Below are positions 1 through 14,345 of a DNA stretch of 64,000 nt, piece by piece; positions within the stretch are counted from its first letter, which is position 1, and every line of letters starts with the position of its first letter. Origin of the DNA: Amyelois transitella (Eukaryota > Arthropoda > Insecta > Lepidoptera > Pyralidae); NCBI RefSeq assembly GCF_032362555.1, contig NC_083519.1:1753501-1817500 (forward strand). Reading direction: 5' to 3'. The translations under genes were made by a program, and so were the position numbers. The notes under the pieces are model-generated. The model was not told where the DNA came from and ran no database searches. It saw nothing but the letters and a program-made list of their open reading frames with translations.

Positions 1-3000
1 CATTTCTGATAGTCCATTCATCTCGTCTTGTTGTATATAATCTGTGCCTGCGCTGATATATTTATTACGATTGTTATAGAAGATTCCACAGACACCTTCA
101 TAAAACAATGAAACTGACTACTAATCTACAGCAATAACATGCAATTTATTACCATTCCATATCATCCGGCATGTGAAGCCGGACACTAATTTTTTCCTAC
201 ATTTATTATTACATTCATTTAGCGCAGCCCGTTTTAAGTTCACTGAACAATTTTCGATAAGTGAAAGTTTATTTCTTTTGAGAAAAGCTGAAGAGAGTAA
301 ATATTGGATGAAACAATCTTCACAATGAAATTCTTATAAGGCAGCAATTAAGTGAAATATAAAAATTTCTAACAGGGCCAGATATTCTAATAGGTCTAAT
401 AAGGTCCTTCTTTTTGGATTGCCAAAATACTTTTTGTCTCTGTAATAGCACAATGTATGATAAACACAATATTAATCTACAAGTAGGGAGATTTAAAGTT
501 TTCATTGACCTTGTGAAGTAAATCGCAACAAATAGCAATTAAGAGCAAAGCGCGACGATCGATAATATCGCGCCCACCATGGCGCCCGACAGAGATTTAT
601 GTTGAAACAATATACATATTCATGGATTAGCGCAATATTACATTCACCTATACTTTTGGGAGACATTCTAAATTAATGAAAAAAAATTGTCGAATTTTGA
701 TAATGGATCAAAGTGAAATCTTTGAATACATGAAAATTTACCTAGTTCGGCGCTCACCAAATTTTAACGGGTTATGGTGAATCCTTTCTACAAATCTTGG
801 GCAAGAGAACGTTCGTGAAAAAGGCCAGATCTGATTAAATCGATCTTTAATCTTTAATCGATCGAATCGAATCGATTAAATCGAGAAAAACGAGCTTACA
901 CATACGAGAAGATTTTGGATAAAGGTACATACAAAAAGATACGGCGCGCAAGGTTCGTAGAAATTAGAAATATGTGGTCGATGTCAACCATCCGGGAAAA
1001 TAAAGTATAGTCAATATAAAGTATGTATAGACAAGACGTTTTAAAAGATGGATGGTACGTTTTGGACAATGATCTAGAAAGAATTGAAAGATGATCACAT
1101 GGATATTAAAGGAATATGATGGAGAAACTTATTGATAAACCAAAGTTTATTATTTGATACAATTTGTTTTCTACAAGATATATTGAATAACTCAATGTTA
1201 TGTTTAATAACTTGACCGACATAGATTGTTGTTTACGTGAAATAATAGAGATAAAATTAATTCAGTTAATTACTATTGTCAGTAGAACACTTGACCAACT
1301 TATAAGATTTTAATACTATTATATCAATATGGTCATAAACTTAACAATCCATAAATTTAAGCACAATATTTCAATTTAAGTGAACGTGCTTTATAATAAC
1401 TAAGAGCTGGATATAACGATAAGGTAGGTGATCATAAATAACTAAACCCATATAATTTATATGGACTTTATTAGGTGTTATCCTGAGACAAAAATGTTGT
1501 AATTGAAACTGAATCCGTACTTCAGAAAAAAATGTGCCAAGCGTAAGCTCAGAATAAACGTTTTATTTTATGTCTTTTTTCCTCAGTTTTGTTAGTAACT
1601 TAGTTTTATGTGGAAAATTTGAACATGTTCTGCGGGCGGTATTCTCATAGCTTTTTCTCTGTGTTCCAGAAAAAATGTTAAGGTATTTCCTGCCAATAAA
1701 TTCAGCTATTTCATTGGACTTCAATATTATTGTTGTTATTGTATTAATAATGGTTCAGTCACGCACTGTTAGTTCCGCGCTAAAAAAGACACACACCCAC
1801 TGAATTTTTTTCGCACTCGTTAGTACAGATAATATCTAAGGAAACCATAAGAGATCGATGGCTTTGAATATGTAAGCATGTTCTTTTATACCAGAAGTAT
1901 TTATACCATCAGTAATTCGCGAATTAATTTATTAATTTATAAACTTTCCGCGTGTTTCATACAGCGGATAAATAATATCTAATCGTTTATTAATAAAATC
2001 AACTGGGATGGAAATGTGGTGGTGGTAGTGATATTTTATTAAAACAAAGTGCTATTATTTAAAAATATAAGAAACATAAAGCCTCATCTAGAGCAATCTT
2101 GGCAAATGGCTATTTTATCATTCATACTCCTACGTCAGGTCCCAAATTTGTGTCAACCGTTAACGTATTCCAGTATCCCGTTTTTATTTCTGGACCCAAT
2201 GAGGTCACATTCTGTTTTATTTAAAAGTGTTTTGACCTATTCAATGGTGTTGTCTCAATGTGGGGTCACGATACAGTTTGCAGCGGTATTTTGACCTTTT
2301 GTTACCATTCGTGCCACTCTTTGTTCTGACGAACTGTCAGCTTTGTTCGTGTCAAAACAGCGTAAAGTACTCGTTTTTTGAGTTAGAAAGTTAATTGGTT
2401 GGCTTTGAGAGCTATCAAGTGTAAAATTAAACGTTCGAAAGTTGCTCGTGTTAAAATTAACTTAGTAGTAGTAATAAGAATTATATATAAAATTTAATTA
2501 AATAGCATATCTTGATTTATAGAACATATTTATGATTTTGTCAATAACTGATACTAGACTACTTGTACAATGTCATCACGTGTACTAGTTAGTTCAGTTA
2601 TAATAAAATTACGAAAAAAGTTTTCTTTTCCACTGAAACATTATTTAATTTAATCGTTAATAGTCGTATCTTCATAGTTCATAGGATCATAGTGATTTTC
2701 ATACTAAGTCACGCACCTGATATTTGAAACGTGACTGTTACCAAGTTTGATCTGACCAATACTAGCCATATATAAATTGACGTACTATTATTGTTAGTCA
2801 CGTGATAAGATAGACTATATCAACGTCTACACCTGGGTAATGTCATGACAAATCGCTTCGTTTTAACAAAGTTCAAAATATAGTTCAGTACGGGAAATAA
2901 ATAAGTAATTTTTAAGATAAACTATTTCTAAGTAACGACAACGACACATCTTTCGAAAGTTTGAAATAGTAGTTGTATGTCTGTTTATACAATATAATCA

Positions 3001-6000
3001 ATCGGACTTACTACTCACTCGGATACCGAAAAGTTAATTCCGCTTGAATCATCATCATGAAAATGATAACAGAACACAATCATCTAACAAATATATCAAC
3101 TGAAATATGACTTACTTTTCAATGTTCCATCGAGTTAAAATTTGATTGTAGGTTGTATGTTACCATTCTATGAAAATGGCAGAAAAAAATGGTAATAAAT
3201 GGTAAAAAATATTACTATTTTCCATAAATAAAGCCCATTATGAAATTTGTTGCCACCTTCAGCCGGATTGGTTCTTTAGGTGTAATAGAGAAGACTGCAA
3301 TCCACGCGTTTCGGACCGTTAAAGTTGCAAGTAATTCGTTGCGGTTGGCCGCTCTAGTTCATCTACCCTTTGGTGTTCTTGACACAAGACAGTGCGGTTA
3401 AGTTCATTCGTGGAAGGTCGATTTGGTTAGTTTATCATCTTATTATCATTTGGAACATTAAGAACTGTTAGCAATTGCTATTTGGAGACATAAATTCGCA
3501 GTTAGACAGTCAATCTTACTTCTGAATGGACTGAACTTGCGAATGCTATCACCGAGTTCAATCAAAGACTCAATCACCATGTTTTGTGCGTATTGCCTTG
3601 CATAATTGTTCAACCTTTCTGTTAATTCTAAAAAGAAATCAAATTGCCAATATCACGTTTGATATCCCTAACAAAACCACTTTCAAGGGCAATCGATTGG
3701 AGACCGAGCCTTCCACAATTTGAATAGATAATTATTCGCTGTATCGATTTTCTTTCATATCGAGTACTGAAAGCCATGAAAGGCTAATCGATTACGTTTA
3801 TTTTAAGATAAACTGTAAAGGAAATGTAACCGTATCTATGTTGCTTATTCATTGACAAAATTAATGATAAGCTTGTAGATTTGTGTTATATTTCTCATTG
3901 TAATCTTTTCAAATGAAATTACATAGTTTTCTCATGATATTTATGTAATTTCGCGTAAATAGAAATTGCAGTCAATATATTCACGGTCTTTTCTTTTGTT
4001 TAAAAATGTCTGGTTTCAGAGGTTGTAGCTGGAACTTGGTAAGTGTTACGTTTCAAGCACCATCATTTAAAATTTGATAAAAGCATTATGATTTCGTGTA
4101 AATTGGCAAATTAGGCAATTTTTAAGATGTTAAGTTTTCGTCCACTATTCCCATGCAACAAAATTACCAGTTTAAATATGTTTTACTTTCAATAAATTGA
4201 CTGACAGATAAAATATATCAGCGTTTAATAAAAACAGTGTATCGTTTACGTTAATACAAATACAACGATACGGATGTTATTGCGTAAATCATTGTTTATA
4301 TTCAACTGTATTTCATCTTCATCTTGCAAGTATTTACACTTTAAACACACCACTGGATCAACATTCAACAGTTTTAAATATTTACCACAGCACATTTCTG
4401 CCGCGGTCGTGGGAGTCAACATTGACCCTATATCGTTATCTTTTGTATCGGTCTAATGTGGTCTTAATCCACTCATTGTCTATTGTTACCGATTTAACAC
4501 TATCCCATGCTTTGTTTCGCTCGTTAGCTATAATAATACTGTCTTTATTTCAATTGTTGTCAAAATTCTATTTGAAATACTTGATCATCTGAGTTCTGTC
4601 TGCTGACTAACACTTTTATGGCGATCATTATAATATACGAGGAGTAGGCAGTGTCTACATCTTCTTCATTGCTACGATCGCTGCATATTTATTTCGCTTC
4701 AATCACATTCATCACATCACGATACTTGTTAACGAGTAGGTATAATTGTGTTTTTTTAATTACTACAGATTTGACAGTTTACGTGTATGTTCCATCGTAG
4801 TATTGGTAAGTTTTATATCTACATTAGGTGCTGCTCTTAGAATTGATCCGTAAATTTCTTATTTGTTAGCAAATAATCAGCGTTATTACACTATAGACCT
4901 TGGCCGAAGTAATCGTGACTTAGTAAATGTCATCCAAATGTCAAATAGAGGAAACAGTATTAATACGAGTTTATTATGTAGTCTAAAGTCTAAATAAGAT
5001 TAAGATGGATCAATACAAATAATTAACGATAAAAAGTCAGGATATCTTTTCCTTAATATATTAATAAAAGGTTAAAGGAAGTCATGTCATGAAGATAAGT
5101 TTCTCTCAGATAAGTAAAACTCAGTGGAAAAGATTTTGACATATTGTGGTAAATTTTTTATCTTTTAAACACACCATATTGACATATTATTATCACAATA
5201 ATTTTTTTACAGACTTGACCCCAGATTAATCAATATCTATTTTGACAATACAATGCGATGAGCTACTTCTAGGCAGTTCTATTGTAACAAATATATTCAA
5301 TCTTTTTTTTTTAAATAGGTTCTTAAACAACACTTTCATCACAACATGTGATGCGTCAATCTTGCAAGTCTCCAATGACAAACATCGAGCACAATTCAGT
5401 ATTGTTTCATAGCCATTAGCACTTTCTCTGTGAATAACTCTAGTGAAATCGTTTCACAATAGGCTGAGCGTTTAACCGTAGGCGACCACTGCGATTTGGC
5501 CTTTGGAACTTTGCTCTTTCTGCCATTTGATTTCTAAGCTATTGAGTTCTGTGAATCATCAGGGGTCTTATTTTAATGGCCCGCTGTCTGCTTCATTTCA
5601 CGCAGTTAAGATATCGATTACGGTCGTGAATTTTTCGGTCAGGCATAGAAAGTATGCCGAATTGTTACTAGCCGCTCATAAAATCGTATCTAGTCGATTA
5701 ATATTTTTAAAGGTTTGCATCATAATTGTTATAAGTACGATCGCAATTTGTTTGCCTAAAGAGCGACATATTTAGCTTTGTTATCGGTAATTCTGTTTAG
5801 ATATCTAATCATTGTGCACGTTTCCTGATTGTACAAAAAAAGAATCATGGTATGAAATAAAATGTTTGTATGGTGCAATAGAGAGTTATTCCTGATCAGA
5901 ATACGGCAATTGATCTAAATTATGATCATTAAAGGAGATAACTTTAAAGATTGATTGCTTGCTGAAGCATGGAATCTGTCTGTACTTCAAAGTATGTTTC

Positions 6001-6515
6001 CCGTGTAAATTATAACCCTAACTATTCTGTCACTAAATGTGCAAGATTCCCAGCACCCACTCTATAAGCAAGGATAAAATTATTATTATGCGATGTTTAC
6101 AATGTAATTTTCATAAGAATTAATGTAATGTAATATTCATACGGTGGTTTTATGTACCTTTGTTAGTTTTATGCTGCGCACGAACCAATTTGATCGTTTG
6201 TCACAGGAGAAATCGGGAGAAAGCGTTTGGCATTTATGCAACCTCCTTGCAGTGACCGGGTCCTTGTTATCTCGATCATATTTTATGTACTGGATTGCAT
6301 CGACTATGTTTATATTGCTTCCTTCGGAATTTATTGCTTCCTTATATGAGTAAATTTCCATACGAATCCAATTGGCTTCTCAGTAGTTGTCACTAGGTAA
6401 TGAGAGAAACCGAACGAAATTGTTTATGCAACTCTTAGTTGCTTATAGGACCCTAGTAACACCAATCAAATGTCTATTGACATTAGTTATTTTAGATTTT
6501 CTGTTAATACAGAAA
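1..6515. other. No gene seen
   Basis: AT-rich, only short frames without recognisable motifs. A short stretch at 840-900 is rich in ATCGAT/AATCGA, and 4655-4725 is a diverged family C fragment. Confidence 0.6.
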
Positions 6516-6517
6516 TA

Positions 6518-6701
6518 TAGTCACATCTATATCCCTTGCGTGGTAGACAGAGCCAGCAGTTACGAAAAGACTAATAGTTAACGTTCGGCTTAATGATATA
6601 ATTAAGATTCAAATAGTGATAGTGTAGCCCATCGCCTTAAAAAAGAATCGCAAGTTTATAAGCCTATCCCTTAGTCGCCTTTTAAGACGTCCATGGGAAA
6701 G
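6518..6701 (-). repeat. Family A repeat, partial
   Basis: Reverse, diverged copy, with ATATCCCTTGCGTGGTAGAC and CTTAGTCGCCTTTTAAGACG. Confidence 0.75.
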
Positions 6702-7134
6702 ATCTTAACATTTTCACAATGTTGTTCGATACCTACTAAAGTAGTCATTGAATTTATCAAATGGGATTACTAATATCTCTGTAAAATTTTCGTAACCTGC
6801 CTATAGCAGTATATTATAAGAATATTATTTTATATCCAAATGCCGTGTTAAGGTGCTTTCTGATATTTTTATGGTTATTTTTTTGCCAAATAATTTTATT
6901 TATATTTGCGGTAATTTAAACTTCAAATTTCTGGTTTATGAAGGACATTCTCATTTGTTTAAGTTATCCGATGATTAACGCATCATTAAGTTAAAACTGG
7001 TTTGTAATCTAGTCATCCGGCGGCATAATTTTGAGTAAACTTAACATTCTTACTGGCCAGATAATGTAAGGACATTAAAAATCCCTTGTCTTGAATTACT
7101 TGGTACATACAAAGTAGTTAAAAATCACATAATG

Positions 7135-7250
7135 AATAAAATTAAATTTATTCATTATTATGGGTCACTTAATAATTCAAATCTTTTGGTTTATTTATTT
7201 ATTTATTCAGTTCACCAATTGGGTTTCACAACATTGGTAGACGTCAAATA
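7135..7250. repeat. Repeat with TTTCACAACATTGG motif, copy 1
   Basis: Shares TTTATTCATTATTAT and GGTTTCACAACATTGGTWGA with 9513-9615. Here about 30 bp rich in TTTA are inserted in the middle. Probably LINE 3' ends. Confidence 0.6.
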
Positions 7251-8617
7251 AATAAATTAAAACAAAATTAACTGCCGCTTCCAAATCGTCAGTGCAAAAG
7301 AAGCGGTAACAACCTGCAGCATTTTCTTCAACAACGTCAACTTCGCAATTATCCAAACTTAGCATCATAAACTGACCAGATGCCCTCTATAAGATATCTA
7401 AAAAAGGAATTATAAGGAATCAAATATCAATGCAGTATATAAATATTCCATTGATCAAATTTGAAATAAAACTTGTAACTTACGCAATCATTTTATCAGC
7501 TGTAGGTTTGTTCGTTATTTTGCATCACGTGTCGGTTAAGCCTTACAGATGCAGGTCTCGTGTCCAGTCACGGGTATGACTGTTTTTTGCGTTAGTGTTC
7601 CGTATTAAAAACACAATCATATTATGAGCTGTTGGTTCGTTCGTTATTTTTCCTTGATTTACTCTTAAGGTTTCGTATACTAGGATCAAAATTTTTTGGG
7701 GAGTTCAACGGTTTTTTATATTTATAGATTTACTCCAAGTCTAGTCTAAAACTCTTAGTCTACACGAAATTTGCATTTTTCAATCGAAACTTGTCCCTTT
7801 TGTTATTTTTACAAATAGTTTTTAACCTTTTATCGACTGTAACGACATTTTGTCTAAGAATGATATTCTTGTAAGGACTATGCGACACTATAATTTTTGT
7901 TTATTATTTCACAAAAAAAAAATTTAGTAATAAGTATTGGTAGATATTTTTAAGCAACCCTAAATGACAATGAAGTCCGATACCAAGTGGGAAAAATACC
8001 ATACAAAACATTCTCATTACTCATTTAATTAATGATTGTGATTTATTGTACGCTATATTTTAATAATGTGAACGATAATTGTGCTGGTTAATGCGCGAAC
8101 TAAAGAAAATTCTGTTTTTCATTTCCATTATTTTCCAGATTCGCTAGAAAGAGACACACGATTGAGAAAAAAACCATCTGTAACAGTAGAATCTCACAGT
8201 TATTACTTAATTGCTACACGAAGAATGTATAACGAGTGTATAAATGACGGATCAAGGACATGTATTGCAACTTGCTGCTCAATAATTTGTAATTATTGTC
8301 GCTACAGTTATGTAATAGGATCACGATCATATCTGAACTGCAGAAAGTGGGCCGCGGAAGTGGGAACGCGGCCAGTGGGTGAACATTGAGCGCTACCAGT
8401 AAGCGGGTGCAGGTCATTGATGTGATGTGGCCGAATTGGTGATACAAAAATAATGCCAATACTTATAGAGAAGGTAGGTGTACTTGAAGATGGAGGATTA
8501 CACAAATACGTATGTGCAATGAGTTGTAGAAAGTTTTGAACGTTGATGACTAATATGAATGACTGTGTTGACTAACATGATAATAATAAATTGTACTTAA
8601 AGGCTTTTTTTTTGGGA

Positions 8618-8700
8618 CAGATTACACGGATTGGGTTAGCCTCGTGGTAAGTTTGAGACTTGAGTTATGAGATACTTACTCAATGATACTATATTTTATG
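8618..8700 (-). repeat. SINE 3' fragment
   Basis: Reverse of the tail region of the tRNA-derived SINE (GGGACAGATTACACGGATTG, then diverged body). Similar fragments lie at 42090-42165 (-) and 59985-60045 (+). Confidence 0.7.
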
Positions 8701-9512
8701 AAAAGTACGTGCCACTGATTAACTGTGATGATATTAATATATAGCCCCACGCCGCCTCTTCTGGGGATACGTGGATCCAGGAAAGAGGGGCAGACCTGAG
8801 AAATCCACATCGTCATTGATTGTATACAAAGCTTTGGAACAGATGCGTGCATAGAAATTGACAGGGCCGGTGCTTCAAACGGTGTGTAACTGAAGATGCA
8901 ATTGGGAATACGCTAAAAGATAGATAAAATAAAGAGATATCCCTAGTTTTTATTTCATTATTAGTAGAAATCTTTGTCTTCCAAAATTTCGTTTCGGAAT
9001 CTTCTCATTTCTGTACTTGCATGATTTTCAACCCTTTTGTTCGGTTTCTTCAAACATACAATAGGAATGATTATACAAGTACATCGCCATAATATAAAGT
9101 CATTAAATGATTGCAATGCAGTTGCAAGCGCGCTAATGTTCGTTCAACTCTGAAAGGGTAAAAGTCAAATCGTCACGGTTCTATTTCAGTCGTCTTTACA
9201 GCAGATTATTTTAGAATAGTTCTTATGGCCCAACTGTCAGCCTTGAATATTTCTAAATTAAAAGCAGAAACAGTGTTAGGCTTTTCTAGTTTAGTTATTG
9301 AGCGCTAAGCAATCAACGATATTTCTTTTAGTCAGCAAAATCAAGTTCGATTTTTTTTAATATAATTTATTTATTTAACTGGTACACCAGTGTTTACATA
9401 CTACATTTAATGACAGGGACATTACATATTGTTCTTATGAAAACACAAATCATAGGTATATTATACATTCGGTTTAGATGAAGCGAAAAAAATTATATAT
9501 GTAGGTGAAGCC

Positions 9513-9615
9513 ATCAAATTCAAATTCAAAATTTTTATTCATTATTATAGGATACTACATATCGCTTAATAACTGTCAAATCATTTGGTTTCACAACATT
9601 GGTTGACGTCAAGTT
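9513..9615. repeat. Repeat with TTTCACAACATTGG motif, copy 2
   Basis: Carries TTCAAATTCAAAATTTTTA, TTTATTCATTATTAT and TTTCACAACATTGGTTGACG. Just upstream, 9361-9470 also looks like a LINE tail (TTTATTTATTTAACTGG). Confidence 0.6.
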
Positions 9616-11210
9616 TTCTTTTTATTTGTAAATGAATCAGAAATTTTGAATATCATTATCCTTTCGTTATTAATTTCGGTTGGTTCTAGAGAGGAACCCG
9701 GAATCTATCTAGTGACATCGATCGTGGAGCGGGTAAATTAGGCTTTTGCTCGATAGAATTATTGCTATGAATATCTCGGAAAGTTATGAATCTATAACTA
9801 GATTAACACAATAGGTATTATTGTGTTTTTATTACGCCAACTGTATCTGCCAGCATTGTTCTTTTATTCTTGCTCCACTATTTAAAGTTGAGTTTTCTTC
9901 CCTTATCAATCGTGTTTCTCATTTTACTGTAGACCTTAAAAAAAATAAACAAAATCGCAGCTGTAGATTGAGTTGCCTACTGGCTTCAAGACAACTTTGT
10001 TTTTTGCAATCTTAGGTGTGCTGTGACCTGCTCATGAAACGGTGTCAGCCACTGACATTCTGTATTTAACGGTTATTAACGGTTTTCATATCTTTTTCAC
10101 TGACTGCATTTTCCATTGAAAGCTTCTTAATTTTTTCAAATTGTTACTCACTGAAATGTTTACCATTAGCACGTGAGTAAATATGTGGGTTATTGCCAAG
10201 GTGGTGCTAATATTAGGAGCTATCTATGAACCGATCTTATCAGCAAGTTTATTTATGCTTTGCACAAGCCCGATTTCATCAGCTTAACCTAGTTGCATGT
10301 GTTCACGGTTTTCATTTCTCACTCCTGTTCGAGCCTGACCTCCTTTTACTACTTTCCCATTTGCTTTTCCCTCGGAGGTACTTTCCCAATGAATAATTAT
10401 AGCTGATATTGTTAATATAAGAGATATCTGATAAATCCCAACATCAGTTGATTTACTTTCTTTCTAGCCGGTAAAATTACCAAATTTTTTCAATCAACGG
10501 AGAAATCCTTGCCTGGTCTTATTTTTACTTGGATCGATTTCCTTTTTAGAGAGGTTCGGTGCTCAATTGTCCATGATTGGATTTGTCAATTATTCTTATA
10601 TTTATATTATATAATTATTCATACCTTACAAACTTACCCGTACTTAAATGTAAATGTGATGGTAATAAATTGTGTATAATGTTTGTAGTGTTAATAAATA
10701 TTATTTGCGCCGCCTGGTCATTTGTTCTTAGCAAGGACCGTCAAAGCCTTATTTGCTATTCATCTGTTGAAGGCAGTCTGTTCTTGTGACTATCGTATAG
10801 TGGTTTCGTTGATTAATTATTCTCTCATTTCTCTGCTTTTCCTCTGGTATTTACATTTTACTAGGAATTTACTTTTAATTTATTTAAGCAATTTTAAGTA
10901 AGTATTATAAGTAAATACGTTCTAAAATAGGTTTATTATGAAACATTGTCTATTATTTCTCTAATAGTCTATAGTTCTGTATGTGTTTATACAACATTCT
11001 AAATCTGTAATTATTAGATGGTTTTTCTGGCTGTTATAAATTGTCAATAACCATATTTTACTATGACTAAATGGCGACTAGAATACCTATTATGTTATGA
11101 CGTCTTTAGTTTATATCTAATAATGATTAAACTTAGACCCGTGTGTTTATAATGTGTGTGTTAACATTTCAAGGAATAATCGCCTAGGAGCCGTTAAACA
11201 TAATAGAATT

Positions 11211-11440
11211 GGCGGCCTCTGTGGCGCAGCGGTATTACGCTTGTCTGTGACACCGGGGGTCTCGGGTTCGAATCCCGGCCAGGGCATGATGAGAAAAGAA
11301 CTTTTTCTGATTGGCCTGGGTCTTGGATGTTTATCTATATAAGTATTTATTATAAAATATAGTATCGTTGAGTTAGTATCTCGTAACACAAGTCTCGAAC
11401 TTACTTCGAGGCTAACTCAATCAGTGTAATTTGTCCGGTG

Positions 11441-11489
<49 letters not shown>
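11211..11489 (+). mobile_element. tRNA-derived SINE, full copy with a 49-nt A tail
   Basis: A tRNA-like head has A box TGTGGCGCAGCGG and B box GGTTCGAATCC, followed by a body with AGTATCGTTGAGTTAGTATC and a tail ending TTTGTCC. A pure run of 49 A (11441-11489) ends it. Flanks AATAGAATT (11202) and AATAGAAGT (11488) form a target duplication. Both promoter boxes are intact: a young copy. Confidence 0.9.
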
Positions 11490-11491
<2 letters not shown>

Positions 11492-13943
11492 GAAGTCATA
11501 AATTGCAGTAATAATTTAAAATTGAATATATTATTACTTATTTACATCAGCAATAACAAGACTGCATTATATAGCCTTTTGGTTTCAGGCATAGTAGAAT
11601 AGGAACCCCAATCTTTGCCTGTTCTAGAAAGCGACAAATGGAAACAATATGTGTGTGTAGTGCATCGAAATTTTCCAGATTCCTTTCAGATAAACACCTG
11701 ATTGTAAAAACTTTGTTTAATCTGAAAGGGTTAATCCCGTATTTATCTTGAAATAAATAAAAGTGAAACTAGGGGGTTGGTGTGGAAGATAGAATGGAAT
11801 GGTTCGATACAAATTAACACACAACATGTGAATACCATTAGCAGCTTAAAATATACTTAAATTTCTTCTCGTTTATATATCATGCTGTTTTCTTGAAACT
11901 GAATGAAACCTTAAAACATAGTTGACAGTGGAAAGTAATGAAGTTTGTTTACTTGCATTTTTCTATAAAAAATTACATAGCCAAAGCTATCTTTGGCTAT
12001 GTAATTTTTCTTTATTAATTTCCATTCAAGTAGGTACTTATCGGACATATTTTTTATCAAGTCCATGACTTTGCATTATACTAACTAACTATTGTAGCTC
12101 GTTTTTCGTCTTAAGAATAAGAAAAATGATGATAAATTTGTCATTTCACCATGAACAACTTTTACTTTTGGAGTTTGCATTGACAATCGAAATACAAATT
12201 TGGACAACTTTTGCGTCAAGATGTTGGTGGTTTTGGTTACATTTCATTGACTATAGAAGTAAAAAAAAAGAAATATGTAGCAATTAGAATAAATACAGGG
12301 CAAGCGGAAACTCTCCAGAGTGATCAGGATACAACCGAGATTAAAGCCAAGAGGAAGAAGAAAGGGGTAGCGAAAAATAAAGTTTTTTTTTGGGTTGTAA
12401 CTCAGAACTCCGGTTTACGTCAGAGTTTCACTCATCTAGATTATTTTTAAATTCTACTCTTTGTCTTTTGAAGGTTTTATGTTTTTTCTATTACTGCGGG
12501 GCAAAGAATAAATTTTAACATATATTTTAAGTTCATATGTTGTAGTTTGAAGGCTTAATAGAAGAAACATATCAAAAATACAAGTGATAAGGTTATTAGG
12601 TTGTAATTGTAGGGTATACTTATAAGCATAGAGAGCCATCAGAAAGTAGGTAACTGTTGATAGGTAACTTTGTTCAATTCGCCAACTAAGCCTTTTCATT
12701 TCTCATTCGCGTGCTTATCTTCTGATTAATGACGTCTGGGGCAAACTGATCCACGTGCAATCAACCTTAACACCCCACGCATTTTGAGGCGTCGTTTGTT
12801 AAGAAATAATAAAATTCCTGACGCAGGAGAATCGAGTGGAAGTTTTGTATTGACGTCAGAGGGTTGACCCCAATCTTGAACGCAGTCGGCTCGTGGAATT
12901 TGGCAATATTTTAGATAAGACTTTAATAAATTAGGGTCTAACTTAATTTATTAAAGCAATGTTCACCTGAATAATTATGAGTTTAGTTTTATATCGTGAG
13001 TTCTTTCTATGATTATGTGGTGTCGTTAGGCTTAAGGCCGAGATCTTCGTATTAATGGCAACAGAGTGTGACGTCGTGCTCCTACGGTCTCCCCTGCGCC
13101 CCTCTTCATAGCCCGGATGCCCTATAGGAGCTCACGCCCCGGGCCTTTGCCTTTGGACTACTTCAGCGCTCACCAAGTAGATCGCTCCTTTGGTGACTAC
13201 TCTCTTAAGGATTGTTAAAACTAGTTCTAATAAGGGTTGTAGTTTTTCTATGGAGTTTTATATTATCTCTCACCTGCAACGTTTTACCATAACGTCGCAA
13301 AAGTTGACTGAGAGCGGAATTTTGTGCGGAGTCTATGACTATGATCGATCGGAAATATCAACAAAATGTACTTTTATATGGGAACTGTGTATACATGAAT
13401 TGGACTACGATTCAAATTGTGCGGAAGTATAAAAATAAGGTAATTTTGAACTCGCTCTTAAGATTTTTCAACCAATTTTAAATAACAGGAAGTTTCACCA
13501 GAATCAAAGTCAAAAATATTTGTTGAACGGCGCAATGTACTGACGAGTACTAGGCTCTTGTCAAAATAAAGTACTTCTAATGTTTTCCTTATTTGCCCTA
13601 CGCTTCGTTATTCTAATTCAATGACACTAGCTAGCTAGAGCTGCGCAAGAGCACACGGTTTGCGGATATTTGTACTCTAGAGTTAATACCCCTTGTGTGT
13701 TTGTGTTGTGTGGTTCTTTCCTGTTGTCCATGGGCTGGGAATGAACATTTTTAGTTAGCATTTATTCTTTACTTCAAAATAAAATACTGTTGAAGATTGT
13801 TCCCCAAAATTTTTGCTATTTTGTAAAAATATGTTGTTCTGTTGGCAGATGTTAAATGATCTTTATAAATCTGGTTTTTTATTAGATTTGATAACTACTT
13901 AGAAGAAAATTAATTGGAATTATACCAATCAAAGTTTCTTTTT
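11490..13943. other. No gene seen
   Basis: AT-rich except about 13030-13190, a GC-rich patch with CCCCTGCGCCCCTCTTCATA that looks like old repeat sequence. No protein family recognised. Confidence 0.55.
11968..12009. repeat. Perfect short hairpin
   Basis: AAAAATTACATAGCCAAAG and its exact complement form a 19-bp stem with a 4-nt loop (CTAT). May be a tiny fold-back remnant. Confidence 0.85.
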
Positions 13944-14213
13944 TCGTACATACATACATACATATGATCACGTCTATATCCCTTGCGGGGTAGACAGAGC
14001 CAACAGTCTTGAAAAGACTGAATGGCCACGTTCAGCTATTTGGCTTAATGATAGAACCGAGATTCAAATAGTGACAGGTTGCTAGCCCATCGCCTAAAAG
14101 AGGAATCCTAAGTTTATAAGCCTATCCCTTAGTCGCCTTTTACGACATCCATGAGAAAGAGATGGAGTGGTCCTATTCTTTTTTGTAATAGTGCCGGGAA
14201 CCACACGGCTTTT
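13944..14213 (-). repeat. Abundant 240-bp interspersed repeat (family A), full copy
   Basis: Defined by GTGTGGTTCCCGGCAC, GGACCACTC, TTTCCCATGGATGTCG, GGCGATGGGCTAGCAACC, AGCTGAACGTGGCC, CTGTCTACCCCGCAAGGG and a (TATG)n tail; here in reverse. No coding capacity and no terminal repeats seen, so SINE-like or MITE-like. Confidence 0.85.
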
Positions 14214-14345
14214 TCTTTTTTCGTTTTCATATTTATTTGGTTTCCGTTTTCAAAACATCAACCTCAAAAGAACTCATTACGATTATGACATTACGCATTA
14301 GTCAATAAGTTTGAGAAACAACAAAACACGACCATTAGCTCTGGA

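Larger units (their letters stand above)
6702..11210. other. No gene seen; scattered repeat fragments
   Basis: Apart from the listed fragments nothing codes convincingly. 8740-8880 is less AT-rich and may be decayed coding sequence of an element, but no family could be named. Confidence 0.55.

Noticed and set aside
8740..8880. Possible decayed retroelement coding sequence (VDPGKRGRPEK on +)
   Set aside because: Too short and interrupted to name a family.
11211..11285. tRNA gene
   Set aside because: A and B boxes are present, but the sequence is the head of a SINE repeated through the window and does not fold as a complete functional tRNA with a defined anticodon arm.
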